Origin: Cellvibrio sp.
Lineage (GTDB): Bacteria; Pseudomonadota; Gammaproteobacteria; Pseudomonadales; Cellvibrionaceae
NCBI GenBank assembly: GCA_021323495.1
Contig: JAJQJO010000004.1
Location: 1-26,081 of the forward strand
DNA: 26,081 nt
Direction of reading: 5' to 3'
Shown here: positions 1 to 8,710 of the stretch, one piece after another
Numbering within the stretch: position 1 is the stretch's first letter
How the letters are laid out: the number at the start of each line of letters is the position of its first letter
Program-made: the position numbers and the translations under genes
Notes under the pieces: generated by a model
Told to the model about the DNA's origin: nothing
Seen by the model: the letters and a program-made list of their open reading frames with translations, nothing else
Database searches by the model: none

Positions 1-1915
1 ATTCATCGGTACGCTCGCTCCAATCTTTCATTCCAACACAGGCGATACCGTTATGTTGGCCACGTCCGCTGAAACTAAAACCAATGACCGAAAATAACGA
101 GCGCACCGCCGCCTGTTCATTTTCCAAATAATGTTTTTCAATTTGATCCATCACTAACATCGAGCGCTCTTTGGTTGCCCCTACAGGCAAGGTCATTTGG
201 GTAAACATAATCCCCTGGTCTTCATCGGGCAAAAAAGAACTGGGTAAGCGCGTGAACAAAAATCCCAGCGCAACCACAATTACCGCATAGATCACCATGT
301 AGCGACCGGTCTTACCCAGCATGCCCGCGACACCCGACTGGTATTTTTCTGTGGCGCGATTGAAGTTGCGATTAAACCAACCAAAAAAGCCGCCTTTTTC
401 ATAGTGATCATGGCTGACAGGTTTTAACAAACTGGCACAGAGCGCAGGTGTCAGCGTCAATGCAACTATGACCGACAAAATCATCGCCGATACAATCGTG
501 ATCGAGAACTGGCGATAGATAACACCGGTAGAACCACCAAAAAATGCCATAGGCACAAATACTGCTGACAGCACCAGCGCAATACCAATTAGTGCCCCGG
601 TAATTTGTTGCATGGATTTTCGTGTAGCTTCCAGCGGTGACAAGCCCTCTTCCGCCATTACCCGCTCGACGTTTTCCACTACAACAATCGCATCGTCCAC
701 CAACAACCCGATTGCCAACACCATGGCAAACATTGTGAGCGTGTTAATCGAATAACCGAAGGCCGAGAGCACTGCAAAAGTTCCCAGCAACACCACCGGG
801 ACTGCGATAGTCGGAATCAAGGTTGCGCGGAAATTTTGTAAAAATAAATACATCACCAAAAAGACCAATACAATCGCTTCGATGAGGGTATGCACTACCG
901 CTTCGATTGATAGCTTTACGAACGGAGTAGTGTCATAAGGGTACACAACATCCAACCCTTGCGGAAAAAACCCCTGCAGTTCGCCAATGCGTTTACGCAC
1001 TGCATTGGCGGTATCCAACGCGTTGGCACCCGAGGCCAGGGTTATCGCCAAACCGGTTGCCGGTCGATTGTTGTATTCCGTTTCAAATTGATAATTTTCA
1101 CCGCCGAGTTCAACCCGCGCGACATCACCCAAACGCACTTGCGAACCATCCTGGTTCACACGCAATAAAATATTACGGAATTCCTGGGGCGTGGACAAAC
1201 GGGTCTGCACTACGATGCTGGCATTAATTTGTTGCCCGGGCAGCGCTGGTGTGCCGCCCAATTCACCTGCCGCTATCTGTGCGTTTTGTGCGCGAATCGC
1301 GGTGGCGACATCCACACTGGTGAGGCTGTAGGTAGCAAGTTTGTTGGCATCGAGCCAAATGCGCATTGCATACTGGGAACCAAATAATTGAATCTGGCCT
1401 ACACCGTTTACGCGGCTTAATTGATCCTGCACATTGGCGGCAACATAGTCGGCGATATCGTATTTATCCATCCGGCCATCTGCCGATACAAACCCCAATA
1501 CCATTAAAAAACCGGCTGAAGACTTGGTGACGCGTATACCCTGCTGTTGCACTTCTTGTGGCAACAGCGGCATGGAGGTCTGCAATTTATTTTGCACTTG
1601 AACTTGTGCGATATCCGGATCAGTACCCGCCAGAAAAGTCAGCGTCACTTCACCACGGCCGCTGGACTCACTGGTCGATGACATGTATTGCACATTATCG
1701 ATACCAGTTAACCCCTGTTCGATAATTTGAATAACGGTATCTTGTACGGTCTGCGCAGAAGCACCGGGATAATTAGCACTGATACTCACCGAAGGCGGCG
1801 CAACTTCCGGATACTGCGCGATGGGCAATTTAAAAATTGATAGCGCACCTGCCAACATGATGATGATTGATATCACCCAGGCGAAGACCGGACGATCAAT
1901 AAAAAATCTCGCCAT
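1..1915 (-). CDS. RND multidrug efflux pump, AcrB/MexB type (HAE1 family), 3' part cut by window edge
   Basis: This is the inner-membrane, proton-driven pump subunit of a tripartite RND efflux system. About 638 residues are visible of the roughly 1030-1050 usual for the family; the gene continues past the left edge. The start is the ATG at 1915, giving the family's typical N terminus MARFFIDRPVFAW. The adjacent TM4 aspartates used in proton relay are D407 and D408, in the motif GLLVDDAIVVVEN, at the same numbers as in E. coli AcrB. The porter-domain sequence GASAQTVQDTV and the stretch PVGATKERS are also typical. It lies 5 nt downstream of the adaptor gene and is clearly co-transcribed with it. 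Substrates cannot be read from sequence. An outer-membrane TolC/OprM partner is not in the window and may lie beyond the left edge. Confidence 0.95.
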   Translation of the reverse strand, partial: MARFFIDRPVFAWVISIIIMLAGALSIFKLPIAQYPEVAPPSVSISANYPGASAQTVQDTVIQIIEQGLTGIDNVQYMSSTSESSGRGEVTLTFLAGTDPDIAQVQVQNKLQTSMPLLPQEVQQQGIRVTKSSAGFLMVLGFVSADGRMDKYDIADYVAANVQDQLSRVNGVGQIQLFGSQYAMRIWLDANKLATYSLTSVDVATAIRAQNAQIAAGELGGTPALPGQQINASIVVQTRLSTPQEFRNILLRVNQDGSQVRLGDVARVELGGENYQFETEYNNRPATGLAITLASGANALDTANAVRKRIGELQGFFPQGLDVVYPYDTTPFVKLSIEAVVHTLIEAIVLVFLVMYLFLQNFRATLIPTIAVPVVLLGTFAVLSAFGYSINTLTMFAMVLAIGLLVDDAIVVVENVERVMAEEGLSPLEATRKSMQQITGALIGIALVLSAVFVPMAFFGGSTGVIYRQFSITIVSAMILSVIVALTLTPALCASLLKPVSHDHYEKGGFFGWFNRNFNRATEKYQSGVAGMLGKTGRYMVIYAVIVVALGFLFTRLPSSFLPDEDQGIMFTQMTLPVGATKERSMLVMDQIEKHYLENEQAAVRSLFSVIGFSFSGRGQHNGIACVGMKDWSERTDE

Positions 1916-1920
1916 AATAA

Positions 1921-3075
1921 TTACTCCCCGGCCTTAACAGCAGTTGCCGCAGGAATTGCCTTTACCGGTGCACCGGGTTTTACTTTTTGCAAACCTTCAA
2001 CAATCAATTGGTCGCCCAAAGCCAACCCATCCAACACCAACCATTGGTCACCCAGGGCGCGGCCCACTTTGATCTGACGTAGCTCAGCAATACCCTCAGC
2101 ATTCACCACCATTGCCGTCGCACTGCCGGTGCGGTCACGGCTTATGCCGCGCTGCGGTGCCAGCAATGCATTGGTTCGTACGCCCTCCTCTATTTGTGTG
2201 CGCACAAACATACCGGGTAATAACAGGCGATCAGGGTTGGGAAATTGCGCACGCAGGTTCACTGTACCCGTGGATTCATTCACACCTACTTCTGCGAATT
2301 GCAGTTGCCCTTCGTGCTCATACAGGGTTCCATCACCCAGGATCAAGCGTACCCTCGCCGTCTCGCTGGCAGCCACCGCACCTGATTTCATTTGGCGACG
2401 CACTTGCAATAGCTCTTCAGCTGATTGCGAAACGTCCACATAAATAGGGTCGAGCTGCAAAATATTGGCGAGCACCTCGGTCTGGCCAGCATTCACCAAC
2501 GCACCCTCCGTCACGGAAGACTTGCTGATCACACCATCGATGGGCGCGAGCACGCGGGTGTATCTGAGGTTAATGCTGGCGCTCTCAACCGCCGCCTGGG
2601 CAACGCTCACACCGGCCTTCGCTTGCCCGAGTGTCGCCAGGGCATCGTCATAATCCTGCTGGCTGATAGCTTTGATCGCAACCAGGTTTTTATAGCGGGT
2701 TTCTTTAGCTTGTGCTGCGGCCAGGGTTGCATTGGCGCGCGCAAGCTCCGCCTTGGCACTCGCCACTGCCGCTTCATAAGTAGCTGGATCTATCTGGTAC
2801 AGCGCGGTACCGGCTTTAATTTCCAAGCCCTCTTCAAACAAGCGTTTTTGGATAATGCCGCTCACCTGTGGGCGCACTTCCGCTTTGCGATAGGCTGAAG
2901 TGCGTCCGGGCAGTTCAGTTTGCAAAGGCACATCCGCTGCACTCAAAGTCACCACGCCCACTTCAACCGGCGCCGGGGCTGCAGCGTCTGGCGACGTTTT
3001 TGAACCGCAGGCGGATAGCACCAAGCCCATGATCCCTACGGCAACAACGGCCCGGTAACGAATGATTGAAAACAT
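1921..3075 (-). CDS. RND efflux periplasmic adaptor (membrane fusion protein), AcrA/MexA-type lipoprotein
   Basis: This periplasmic adaptor links the RND pump to an outer-membrane channel. The 384-residue product begins with a lipoprotein signal peptide whose lipobox LSAC puts the acylated cysteine at residue 23. After it come a lipoyl/barrel-sandwich half (around VRPQVSGIIQKRLFEEG), an alanine-rich alpha-hairpin (around AKAELARANATLAAAQAKE), and the second lipoyl half (YTRVLAPIDGVISKSSVTEG). The C-terminal beta-barrel and membrane-proximal domain end with LIVEGLQKVKPGAPVKA. The ATG at 3075 is chosen because AAGGAG lies 6 nt upstream; an in-frame GTG at 3093 lies upstream of that ribosome binding site. 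The pump gene follows after 5 nt. Expression may be governed by the palindrome about 60 bp upstream. Confidence 0.95.
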   Translation of the reverse strand: MFSIIRYRAVVAVGIMGLVLSACGSKTSPDAAAPAPVEVGVVTLSAADVPLQTELPGRTSAYRKAEVRPQVSGIIQKRLFEEGLEIKAGTALYQIDPATYEAAVASAKAELARANATLAAAQAKETRYKNLVAIKAISQQDYDDALATLGQAKAGVSVAQAAVESASINLRYTRVLAPIDGVISKSSVTEGALVNAGQTEVLANILQLDPIYVDVSQSAEELLQVRRQMKSGAVAASETARVRLILGDGTLYEHEGQLQFAEVGVNESTGTVNLRAQFPNPDRLLLPGMFVRTQIEEGVRTNALLAPQRGISRDRTGSATAMVVNAEGIAELRQIKVGRALGDQWLVLDGLALGDQLIVEGLQKVKPGAPVKAIPAATAVKAGE

Positions 3076-3136
3076 GGTGAACTCCTTAAACACACTGATG
3101 GAATACTAATCTTTGGAGAGGAAAATCGCAGTGACG

Positions 3137-3160
3137 CAAAATGAACAATTGTTCATTTTG
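3137..3160. promoter_or_regulatory. Perfect 24-bp palindrome, probable repressor operator of the efflux operon
   Basis: The half site CAAAATGAACAA is followed immediately by its exact reverse complement, with no spacer. It lies 61 bp upstream of the adaptor start codon. Perfect palindromes of this size upstream of RND operons are typical of TetR/AcrR-family repressor sites. No TetR-type gene is present in the window, so the regulator would be encoded elsewhere. I could not place convincing -35 and -10 boxes around it. That it is an operator is inferred; the palindrome itself is certain. Confidence 0.7.
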
Positions 3161-3317
3161 TAATGGTAAGCCGATTGAAACCTAAAACCACGCACATTTG
3201 CATTAGTTAACGATTGTGATTAAAGCATTGAATAAAAGCAGGACCAATTGATACACACCTGAAGCTTCACAGCGGAAGCACAAGCAGTGAAATGAAAAGC
3301 GCTAACGGGCCGCAGCC

Positions 3318-5327
3318 CTAATGATCATGTAATAATTTGTTGAATACATCGATCAAACGATGGATATCCACCGGCTTGGTCAGATAATCATAAAAGCCTG
3401 CATTGCGCCCCCGCTCCACATCGTAGGGCATAGCATTCGCAGATAAACCAATAACGGGTATTTCACGTGTCTCCGGATCGGTTTTCAGCACGCTCAAGAC
3501 TTCATAGCCATCCATACCCGGTAAATTAATATCCAGGATTACCAAATCAGGTTGGGTGCTGCGCGCCTTATAAATCCCCAGGAACGCCTCCTCTGCAATA
3601 TCCAGTTCAAGCTGCGGGTAACGCGTAAAAATTTGCCGCAACAAGCGGATATTGGTTGGATTGTCCTCCACATACAGTACTTTGCAACGACGCTGCACAT
3701 TCAAGGTGGCAGGTGTGTAATCCATGCTGGATGAAGTGCGCACAACTGCATCAGTATTCCATTCGGTCGCCATCGAAAAGTCGATCCAGAAAGTCGTACC
3801 CATGCCTTCCGCGCTGGTAAAGTCGAGGCGCCCCTGCATCATTTCCACCAATTGTTTGGTGATGACCAACCCAACGCCAGAGCCTTCAATCGCGGTGTTT
3901 TCTGCACTCAATCGATTAAATGGCTGGAATACTTCGCTCTGCCGCTGCAAGGGAATGCCGCGCCCGGTATCGCGCACACTGATGCGCAGTTGCTGCCCCG
4001 GCTGGGCAGTGAGCTTTACCTCAACCTCACCGCCCACATAATTGTATTTCACCGCATTGCTGAACAAATTCAACAACACCTGTTTAAAGCGCACATTATC
4101 GGCAATCACATAAGTATTGGAGAATTCCGCGAGCGATGACGACAAGCGAATCCCCCTCGCGTCAGCTTGTGGCTGCACCAGGGTAAAACATTCCGTAATC
4201 AACCGCGAGACCAACACTGGCTCAAGCGAGACAGTCATATTGCCCGATTCAATTTTGGCGAGATCCAGCACATCGTTGATCAATTGCAATAAATGTTCAC
4301 CCGCTTTACGAATTTCGCGCACGTTTTCGATTTGCTGGGATATTAAATTGTCATCGTATTCGAACAGTTGGGTGTAACCCAAAATGGCATTGAGCGGCGT
4401 GCGCAATTCATGACTCATGCTCGATAAAAAATCGGATTTTGCGCGGTTGGCTTTTTCCGCTTGTTCTTTGGCCTGGATTACGCGCTCCTCAGCACGCTTG
4501 ACTTCGGTGATGTCCATATTGCTGCCCGACATCATGATCGGCTGCCCTTTTTCATTGAACACAGCGCGTCCACGGCCGCGAATCCAACGGATTTCCCCCT
4601 GGGTGCTGATAAGGCGATACTCCACATCAAAAGGTGCACGTCCCGCCAGGTGTTCGACTAATGCCTGGTCGAACTTGGATAAATCCTGCGGATAAATATG
4701 TTTACGCCAGATTTTTAACCGGTCCTCACCTTCGGTCAGCACATCATCCAGATCGTCGTAACCTAATATTTCCCAGCAGCGGTGGGAAAAATGGAACCCA
4801 CCGCGATCGGCATACCACTCCCAAATACCATCACTGGATGCCTGGATAATCCGCACCTGGCGCGCCTCACTTTCACGCAACGCGGCTTCAACTTTTTTGA
4901 TTTCGGTAATATCAAAATTGACACCCGACATAATAGTCACGCGGCCTTGCTCGTCACGAATCGAATCGCCGCGGATCTGCGTCCAGATGTAGTCGCCACT
5001 TTTGGTTTTGAGGCGATAGGATACCTCGAGTGGTTTGCCATTGCGCACATGATGGCGGACCGCTTCAAAAGCATATTCGCGGTCCTCCGGATGTACATAA
5101 AGCCAGACCTTTGAGGCATCACTGATACTTTCGGCATCGTCATTGTCATAGCCCAACCGCTCCCAAAATCCACCCGCCCATTCAATGTGTTGCGTCCGCA
5201 AATCCCACTCCCAAAAACCGTAACCACTGCCATTAAAAATACGCTGGAAACGGCCAACAGTGGCACGCAGCAACTCAAGGTCATCACTCAATTGCAATGC
5301 AGGATTAAAACTGATGTGCTCAATCAT
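3318..5327 (-). CDS. Hybrid sensor histidine kinase with two PAS/PAC domains and a C-terminal receiver
   Basis: This is a signal-transducing kinase, apparently cytoplasmic: I see no membrane segment in its 669 residues. In order it has PAS_3-type PAS/PAC repeat 1 (about 30-150), PAS/PAC repeat 2 (about 155-280), a short coiled-coil linker, HisKA with phospho-acceptor H306 (SMSHELRTPLNAILGY), and HATPase_c with N424 (NLFSNAVKY) and the G1 box DTGRGIP. A receiver domain follows with the acidic pair in YVEDN, phospho-acceptor D599 (VILDINLPGMDGYEV) and K651 (YLTKPVD). Both PAS domains resemble each other (GFWEWDL and GIWEWYA), suggesting duplication. The ATG at 5327 is used although it has no obvious Shine-Dalgarno; an in-frame TTG lies at 5390. 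No DNA-binding output or cognate regulator is adjacent, so the signal and target are unknown. Confidence 0.92.
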   Translation of the reverse strand: MIEHISFNPALQLSDDLELLRATVGRFQRIFNGSGYGFWEWDLRTQHIEWAGGFWERLGYDNDDAESISDASKVWLYVHPEDREYAFEAVRHHVRNGKPLEVSYRLKTKSGDYIWTQIRGDSIRDEQGRVTIMSGVNFDITEIKKVEAALRESEARQVRIIQASSDGIWEWYADRGGFHFSHRCWEILGYDDLDDVLTEGEDRLKIWRKHIYPQDLSKFDQALVEHLAGRAPFDVEYRLISTQGEIRWIRGRGRAVFNEKGQPIMMSGSNMDITEVKRAEERVIQAKEQAEKANRAKSDFLSSMSHELRTPLNAILGYTQLFEYDDNLISQQIENVREIRKAGEHLLQLINDVLDLAKIESGNMTVSLEPVLVSRLITECFTLVQPQADARGIRLSSSLAEFSNTYVIADNVRFKQVLLNLFSNAVKYNYVGGEVEVKLTAQPGQQLRISVRDTGRGIPLQRQSEVFQPFNRLSAENTAIEGSGVGLVITKQLVEMMQGRLDFTSAEGMGTTFWIDFSMATEWNTDAVVRTSSSMDYTPATLNVQRRCKVLYVEDNPTNIRLLRQIFTRYPQLELDIAEEAFLGIYKARSTQPDLVILDINLPGMDGYEVLSVLKTDPETREIPVIGLSANAMPYDVERGRNAGFYDYLTKPVDIHRLIDVFNKLLHDH

Positions 5328-5416
5328 AGGAATTATTAGCGAGTTGGGGGAAATTGGCTTGACGATACCCGAGATACTTCGATTGCACAATCACAGCAAA
5401 AAGCCCTGTCCATAAA

Positions 5417-5446
5417 CAACAACAGCGCCAATAGGCGCTGTTGTTG
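5417..5446 (-). terminator. Strong hairpin after secF, probable terminator of the queA-tgt-secDF operon
   Basis: A perfect 13-bp stem (CAACAACAGCGCC with GGCGCTGTTGTTG) encloses a 4-nt loop. It lies 25 bp past the secF stop codon and ahead of the histidine kinase gene on the same strand. On the minus strand it is followed by only a short T run (TTTATG), so termination may be incomplete or assisted. Confidence 0.7.
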
Positions 5447-5470
5447 AATGACATCAGAAAAATACAACTA

Positions 5471-6637
5471 TCAAGGAGCTTCGTTGACTTCCGAACCATC
5501 CTCTCCTTTCGCTTTGGGCATTAAATCTTCTTTGGTAATACCCAATGCGGCAGTGATATTTGCACAAATATAAACCGATGAATAAGTACCGGCAATAATG
5601 CCGATGATCAATGCCAGAGCAAAACCTTGCAAAACTTCACCGGCAATAAAGTACAAACAGAACAATACAATAAATACCGACGCCGATGTCATGATGGTAC
5701 GACCCAAGGTCTGGGTGATAGAGATATTGATAACTTCATGCGGATCGGTTTTACGGAGCAAACGGAAATTTTCACGGATACGGTCATAAATAACGATAGT
5801 GTCGTTAATTGAGTAACCGATCAATGCGAGCACAGCTGCCAGCACCGTTAAATCAAAATCCCATTGGAAAAATGCAAAGAAACCCAGCGTTACAACAACA
5901 TCGTGAATCAAACCGATAATGGCACCAGTTGAAAATTTCCATTGGAATTGTACGGCAACGTAGAGAAATACCAACGCAAAAGCCACCAACATGCCCAAAC
6001 CACCCTGGTCGCGTAGCTCGTCACCAATTTGTGGCCCGACAAATTCACTGCTGCGCAACTCGACTTTTGCGCCAGTGGCCTGCTCAATATCGACAATAAT
6101 CTGGCGTAGATAAACAGAATCAATGGAGTTTTCTACCACCACCAATGTTTTGCCATCACGCTGCTGATATTCAACACGGCCATACTTTTCTGCAGGGAAC
6201 AGCTCTTTTTGTTGTAGCACTTCCGCGCTCAGGTTGGCAATTACCAGTGCGTCTCCAAAGCCTTCAAGTTCACGCGCCGGCCGCTCAATTCCTTCAAGCG
6301 CAGCACCGGAACCCAACGCAGCGATTTGTTCACTGAGTTTTTCCTGCGCTTTTACTTTCATTTGATCCTGGGTGCGGATCATCACTTCCTGATCGGAACC
6401 AAAGAGCACCGCAACCGGACTTTTCAATTCTTCTTTTTCCAATACATCCCTGATTTTGTCCAAATCTGCGGGGCGATCAAATAACAGCTCAAGCTGTGTG
6501 CCGCCGGTAAAATCGAGCCCCAGTTTCAAACCATTTATTGCGAGTGACGCAAGAGAAATGAGAACTATGATGATGGACAAGGTGGAGGTGTAGTGTCTAA
6601 CCCCCATAAAATCAATAATGCGTAATTCCTTAGTCAT
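5471..6637 (-). CDS. secF: Protein translocase subunit SecF
   Basis: SecF pairs with SecD as an inner-membrane, proton-driven accessory motor that helps complete protein export through SecYEG. The 388-residue product has an N-terminal membrane segment followed by the conserved GLDFTGGTQLEL motif, a periplasmic domain, then five membrane segments that include ALIGYSINDTIVIYDRIREN. E. coli SecF is 323 residues. The extra length lies mainly in the first periplasmic domain, where about 109 residues separate the MIR and EFVGP motifs against about 34 in E. coli; there is also a short acidic C-terminal tail. The start ATG at 6637 has AGAGAT upstream. It follows secD after 12 nt and ends the operon. 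Confidence 0.95.
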   Translation of the reverse strand: MTKELRIIDFMGVRHYTSTLSIIIVLISLASLAINGLKLGLDFTGGTQLELLFDRPADLDKIRDVLEKEELKSPVAVLFGSDQEVMIRTQDQMKVKAQEKLSEQIAALGSGAALEGIERPARELEGFGDALVIANLSAEVLQQKELFPAEKYGRVEYQQRDGKTLVVVENSIDSVYLRQIIVDIEQATGAKVELRSSEFVGPQIGDELRDQGGLGMLVAFALVFLYVAVQFQWKFSTGAIIGLIHDVVVTLGFFAFFQWDFDLTVLAAVLALIGYSINDTIVIYDRIRENFRLLRKTDPHEVINISITQTLGRTIMTSASVFIVLFCLYFIAGEVLQGFALALIIGIIAGTYSSVYICANITAALGITKEDLMPKAKGEDGSEVNEAP

Positions 6638-6649
6638 AGCAGTGATCTC

Positions 6650-8533
6650 TTAAATCGAAATTTTCTGTAAGTTTTTACGGTTGCCGTAGACCAAATTGGC
6701 AAGGGCGCGACTGCAACTGACTGATGCGTACATAGTGGTAATAATCCCGACGATCAAAGTAACGGCGAACCCTTTGATCGGACCAGTACCTATCGCAAAC
6801 AAAATGATACCGATGATCAGCGTCGTCAGGTTCGCATCGACAATGGTGATAAACGCGCGTTCATAGCCAGCAAAAATTGCCTGCTGCGGTGAAGCACCGT
6901 TTTTAAGCTCTTCGCGGATGCGCGAGTGGATCAATACGTTGGCATCAACTGCCATACCAATTGTCAAAACGATACCCGCAATACCAGGCAAGGTCAGTGT
7001 TGCGCCGAACATCGACAGCATCGTAATCATCATTAGCAGGTTCAGCGCCAATGCAATGTTGGCGAAAATACCAAACACGCGGTAGACCACTAACATAAAC
7101 AACACTACCAACCCGAAGCCCCACAAGGTTGCATCAACACCGTTTTTGATATTTTCCGCACCCAGCGACGGCCCTATCGTACGTTCTTCCACAAAATGCA
7201 TTGGAGCAGCCAACGCACCTGCGCGCAGCAGGAGTGCAAGCTCTGACGCTTCGCCCGGATTATCCAGGCCTGTGATGCGGAACTGCACACCCAAAGCACT
7301 TTGGATAGTCGCAAGACTGATGACTTTGCGCTCAACATACTGCGTCATTTTTTCTACATCTTCACCAGCCGCATTTTTTACTACTTGCGTACGGGTTTTG
7401 TATTCGATAAACAAGATACCCATTTGACGGCCGACATTATTGCGGGTCACACGGTGCATGTGTGTGCCGCCGAGGCTGTCCAGCGTAATGTTAACTTGTG
7501 GTTGATTGGTCTCGGGATCAAAACTGCTGGTCGCATTGGCAACGCGGTCACCAGTAACGATCAATTGTTTTTCCAATACAGCATTACCACGCTGCATTTG
7601 CATCAGCTCGTCTTTGAACGGGAATTCTTCTTTATTGGACACCAGGGTATCGGGCGACGCCCCCAGACGGAATTCAAGGTTGGCGGTTTTACCGATCACA
7701 CGTTTGGCTTCCGCCGGATCCTGGATACCGGCGAGCTGTACGATAATCCGGTTTCGGCCCTGACGTTGCACCATTGGTTCAGACACGCCCAATTCGTTGA
7801 CGCGATTGCGCAAGGTGATCAGGTTCTGGCTAACCGCGTAGTCTTCAATCTCGCGTACACCAGCTTCAGTAAAGCTGGCGACAAAAGTAAATTCACCAGC
7901 AGTTTGTTCGCTATCGGCAGTATCAAAGAGTAAGGTCGGGAAATCGCCACGCACCAGGGCCAGTCCTTCATCGCGTGCTTCGGCAGTACGGAAACGGGCG
8001 ATAATTTGATTATCTTTTTGCGCAACTACAGATGCGTAACGCACCTTGGCTTTACGCATTTTGTCTTTCATATCGTCGGCATTAATTTCCTGACGTTTAG
8101 CAACTGCTGATGCGGTATCCACCTCCAGCAAAAAGTGCACACCACCCGCAAGGTCGAGACCCAACTTTAACGGTTCCGCACCCAGCGACTGCAACCATGC
8201 CGGCGTAGTCGGTGCTGTATTTAAAGCAACTACATAGCCATCGCCCAATGCTTGTTGTACAAGTTTGCGCGCGATCATTTGCTGTTCGACATCTTTAATG
8301 CGCAACATCGCGGTCTTGGCAGTCACCTCCCCGCCAAACGCTTCAATATTGGCGGCTTTGAGAGCTGCCTCCATTTTCGCCAGTACAGGGGCATCAATGA
8401 CTTTTGCACTCGAGTCACCGGAGACTTGAATAGCGGGATCGGGAGCATAGAGATTAGGGATTGAGTAGATAACACCGATTACAGCAAAGCACAGCAGCAA
8501 CAGGTATTTCCAGAGCGGGTAGCGATTTAACAT
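6650..8533 (-). CDS. secD: Protein translocase subunit SecD
   Basis: This is the larger partner of SecF in the Sec accessory motor. The 627-residue protein (E. coli 615) starts with a membrane segment (YPLWKYLLLLCFAVIGVIYS). A large periplasmic region follows, including the GLDLAGGVHFLLEVD motif and the P1 head domain with DPAEAKRVIGKTANLEFRL. The C-terminal membrane bundle contains LTIGMAVDANVLIHSRIREE, whose aspartate is implicated in proton coupling in the family. The ATG at 8533 (MLNRYPLWK) is preferred over an upstream in-frame TTG at 8554 because it matches the family N terminus and has GGGA upstream. The usual upstream neighbour yajC is missing; tgt ends 177 bp upstream. Confidence 0.96.
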   Translation of the reverse strand: MLNRYPLWKYLLLLCFAVIGVIYSIPNLYAPDPAIQVSGDSSAKVIDAPVLAKMEAALKAANIEAFGGEVTAKTAMLRIKDVEQQMIARKLVQQALGDGYVVALNTAPTTPAWLQSLGAEPLKLGLDLAGGVHFLLEVDTASAVAKRQEINADDMKDKMRKAKVRYASVVAQKDNQIIARFRTAEARDEGLALVRGDFPTLLFDTADSEQTAGEFTFVASFTEAGVREIEDYAVSQNLITLRNRVNELGVSEPMVQRQGRNRIIVQLAGIQDPAEAKRVIGKTANLEFRLGASPDTLVSNKEEFPFKDELMQMQRGNAVLEKQLIVTGDRVANATSSFDPETNQPQVNITLDSLGGTHMHRVTRNNVGRQMGILFIEYKTRTQVVKNAAGEDVEKMTQYVERKVISLATIQSALGVQFRITGLDNPGEASELALLLRAGALAAPMHFVEERTIGPSLGAENIKNGVDATLWGFGLVVLFMLVVYRVFGIFANIALALNLLMMITMLSMFGATLTLPGIAGIVLTIGMAVDANVLIHSRIREELKNGASPQQAIFAGYERAFITIVDANLTTLIIGIILFAIGTGPIKGFAVTLIVGIITTMYASVSCSRALANLVYGNRKNLQKISI

Positions 8534-8630
8534 AGGGATTTCCCAACTTATCAACGGCGGGTTTTAAAGTCGTTTCGATTCGCTGTACCGATCAAATCGT
8601 CTACTTTTATTCGCCTTATTTCTACTTGCA

Positions 8631-8652
8631 CACAGCCACGGAAATGGCTGCG
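8631..8652 (-). other. Hairpin in the tgt-secD intergenic region
   Basis: An 8-bp imperfect stem (CGCAGCCA with TGGCTGTG, one G-T pair) around a 6-nt loop lies between tgt and secD. On the minus strand no T run follows, so it does not look like an intrinsic terminator. It could be a processing or attenuation structure, or chance. Confidence 0.3.
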
Positions 8653-8710
8653 GTATGGTCAAGGGCGCCGGATTATACCCTTTAATTGGCGTACAACAAC
8701 GATCAACAAC

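Noticed and set aside
7301..7933. Long plus-strand open frame of about 210 codons
   Set aside because: It lies wholly antisense to secD, whose protein is conserved end to end; the plus-strand product resembles no family and has no ribosome binding site context.
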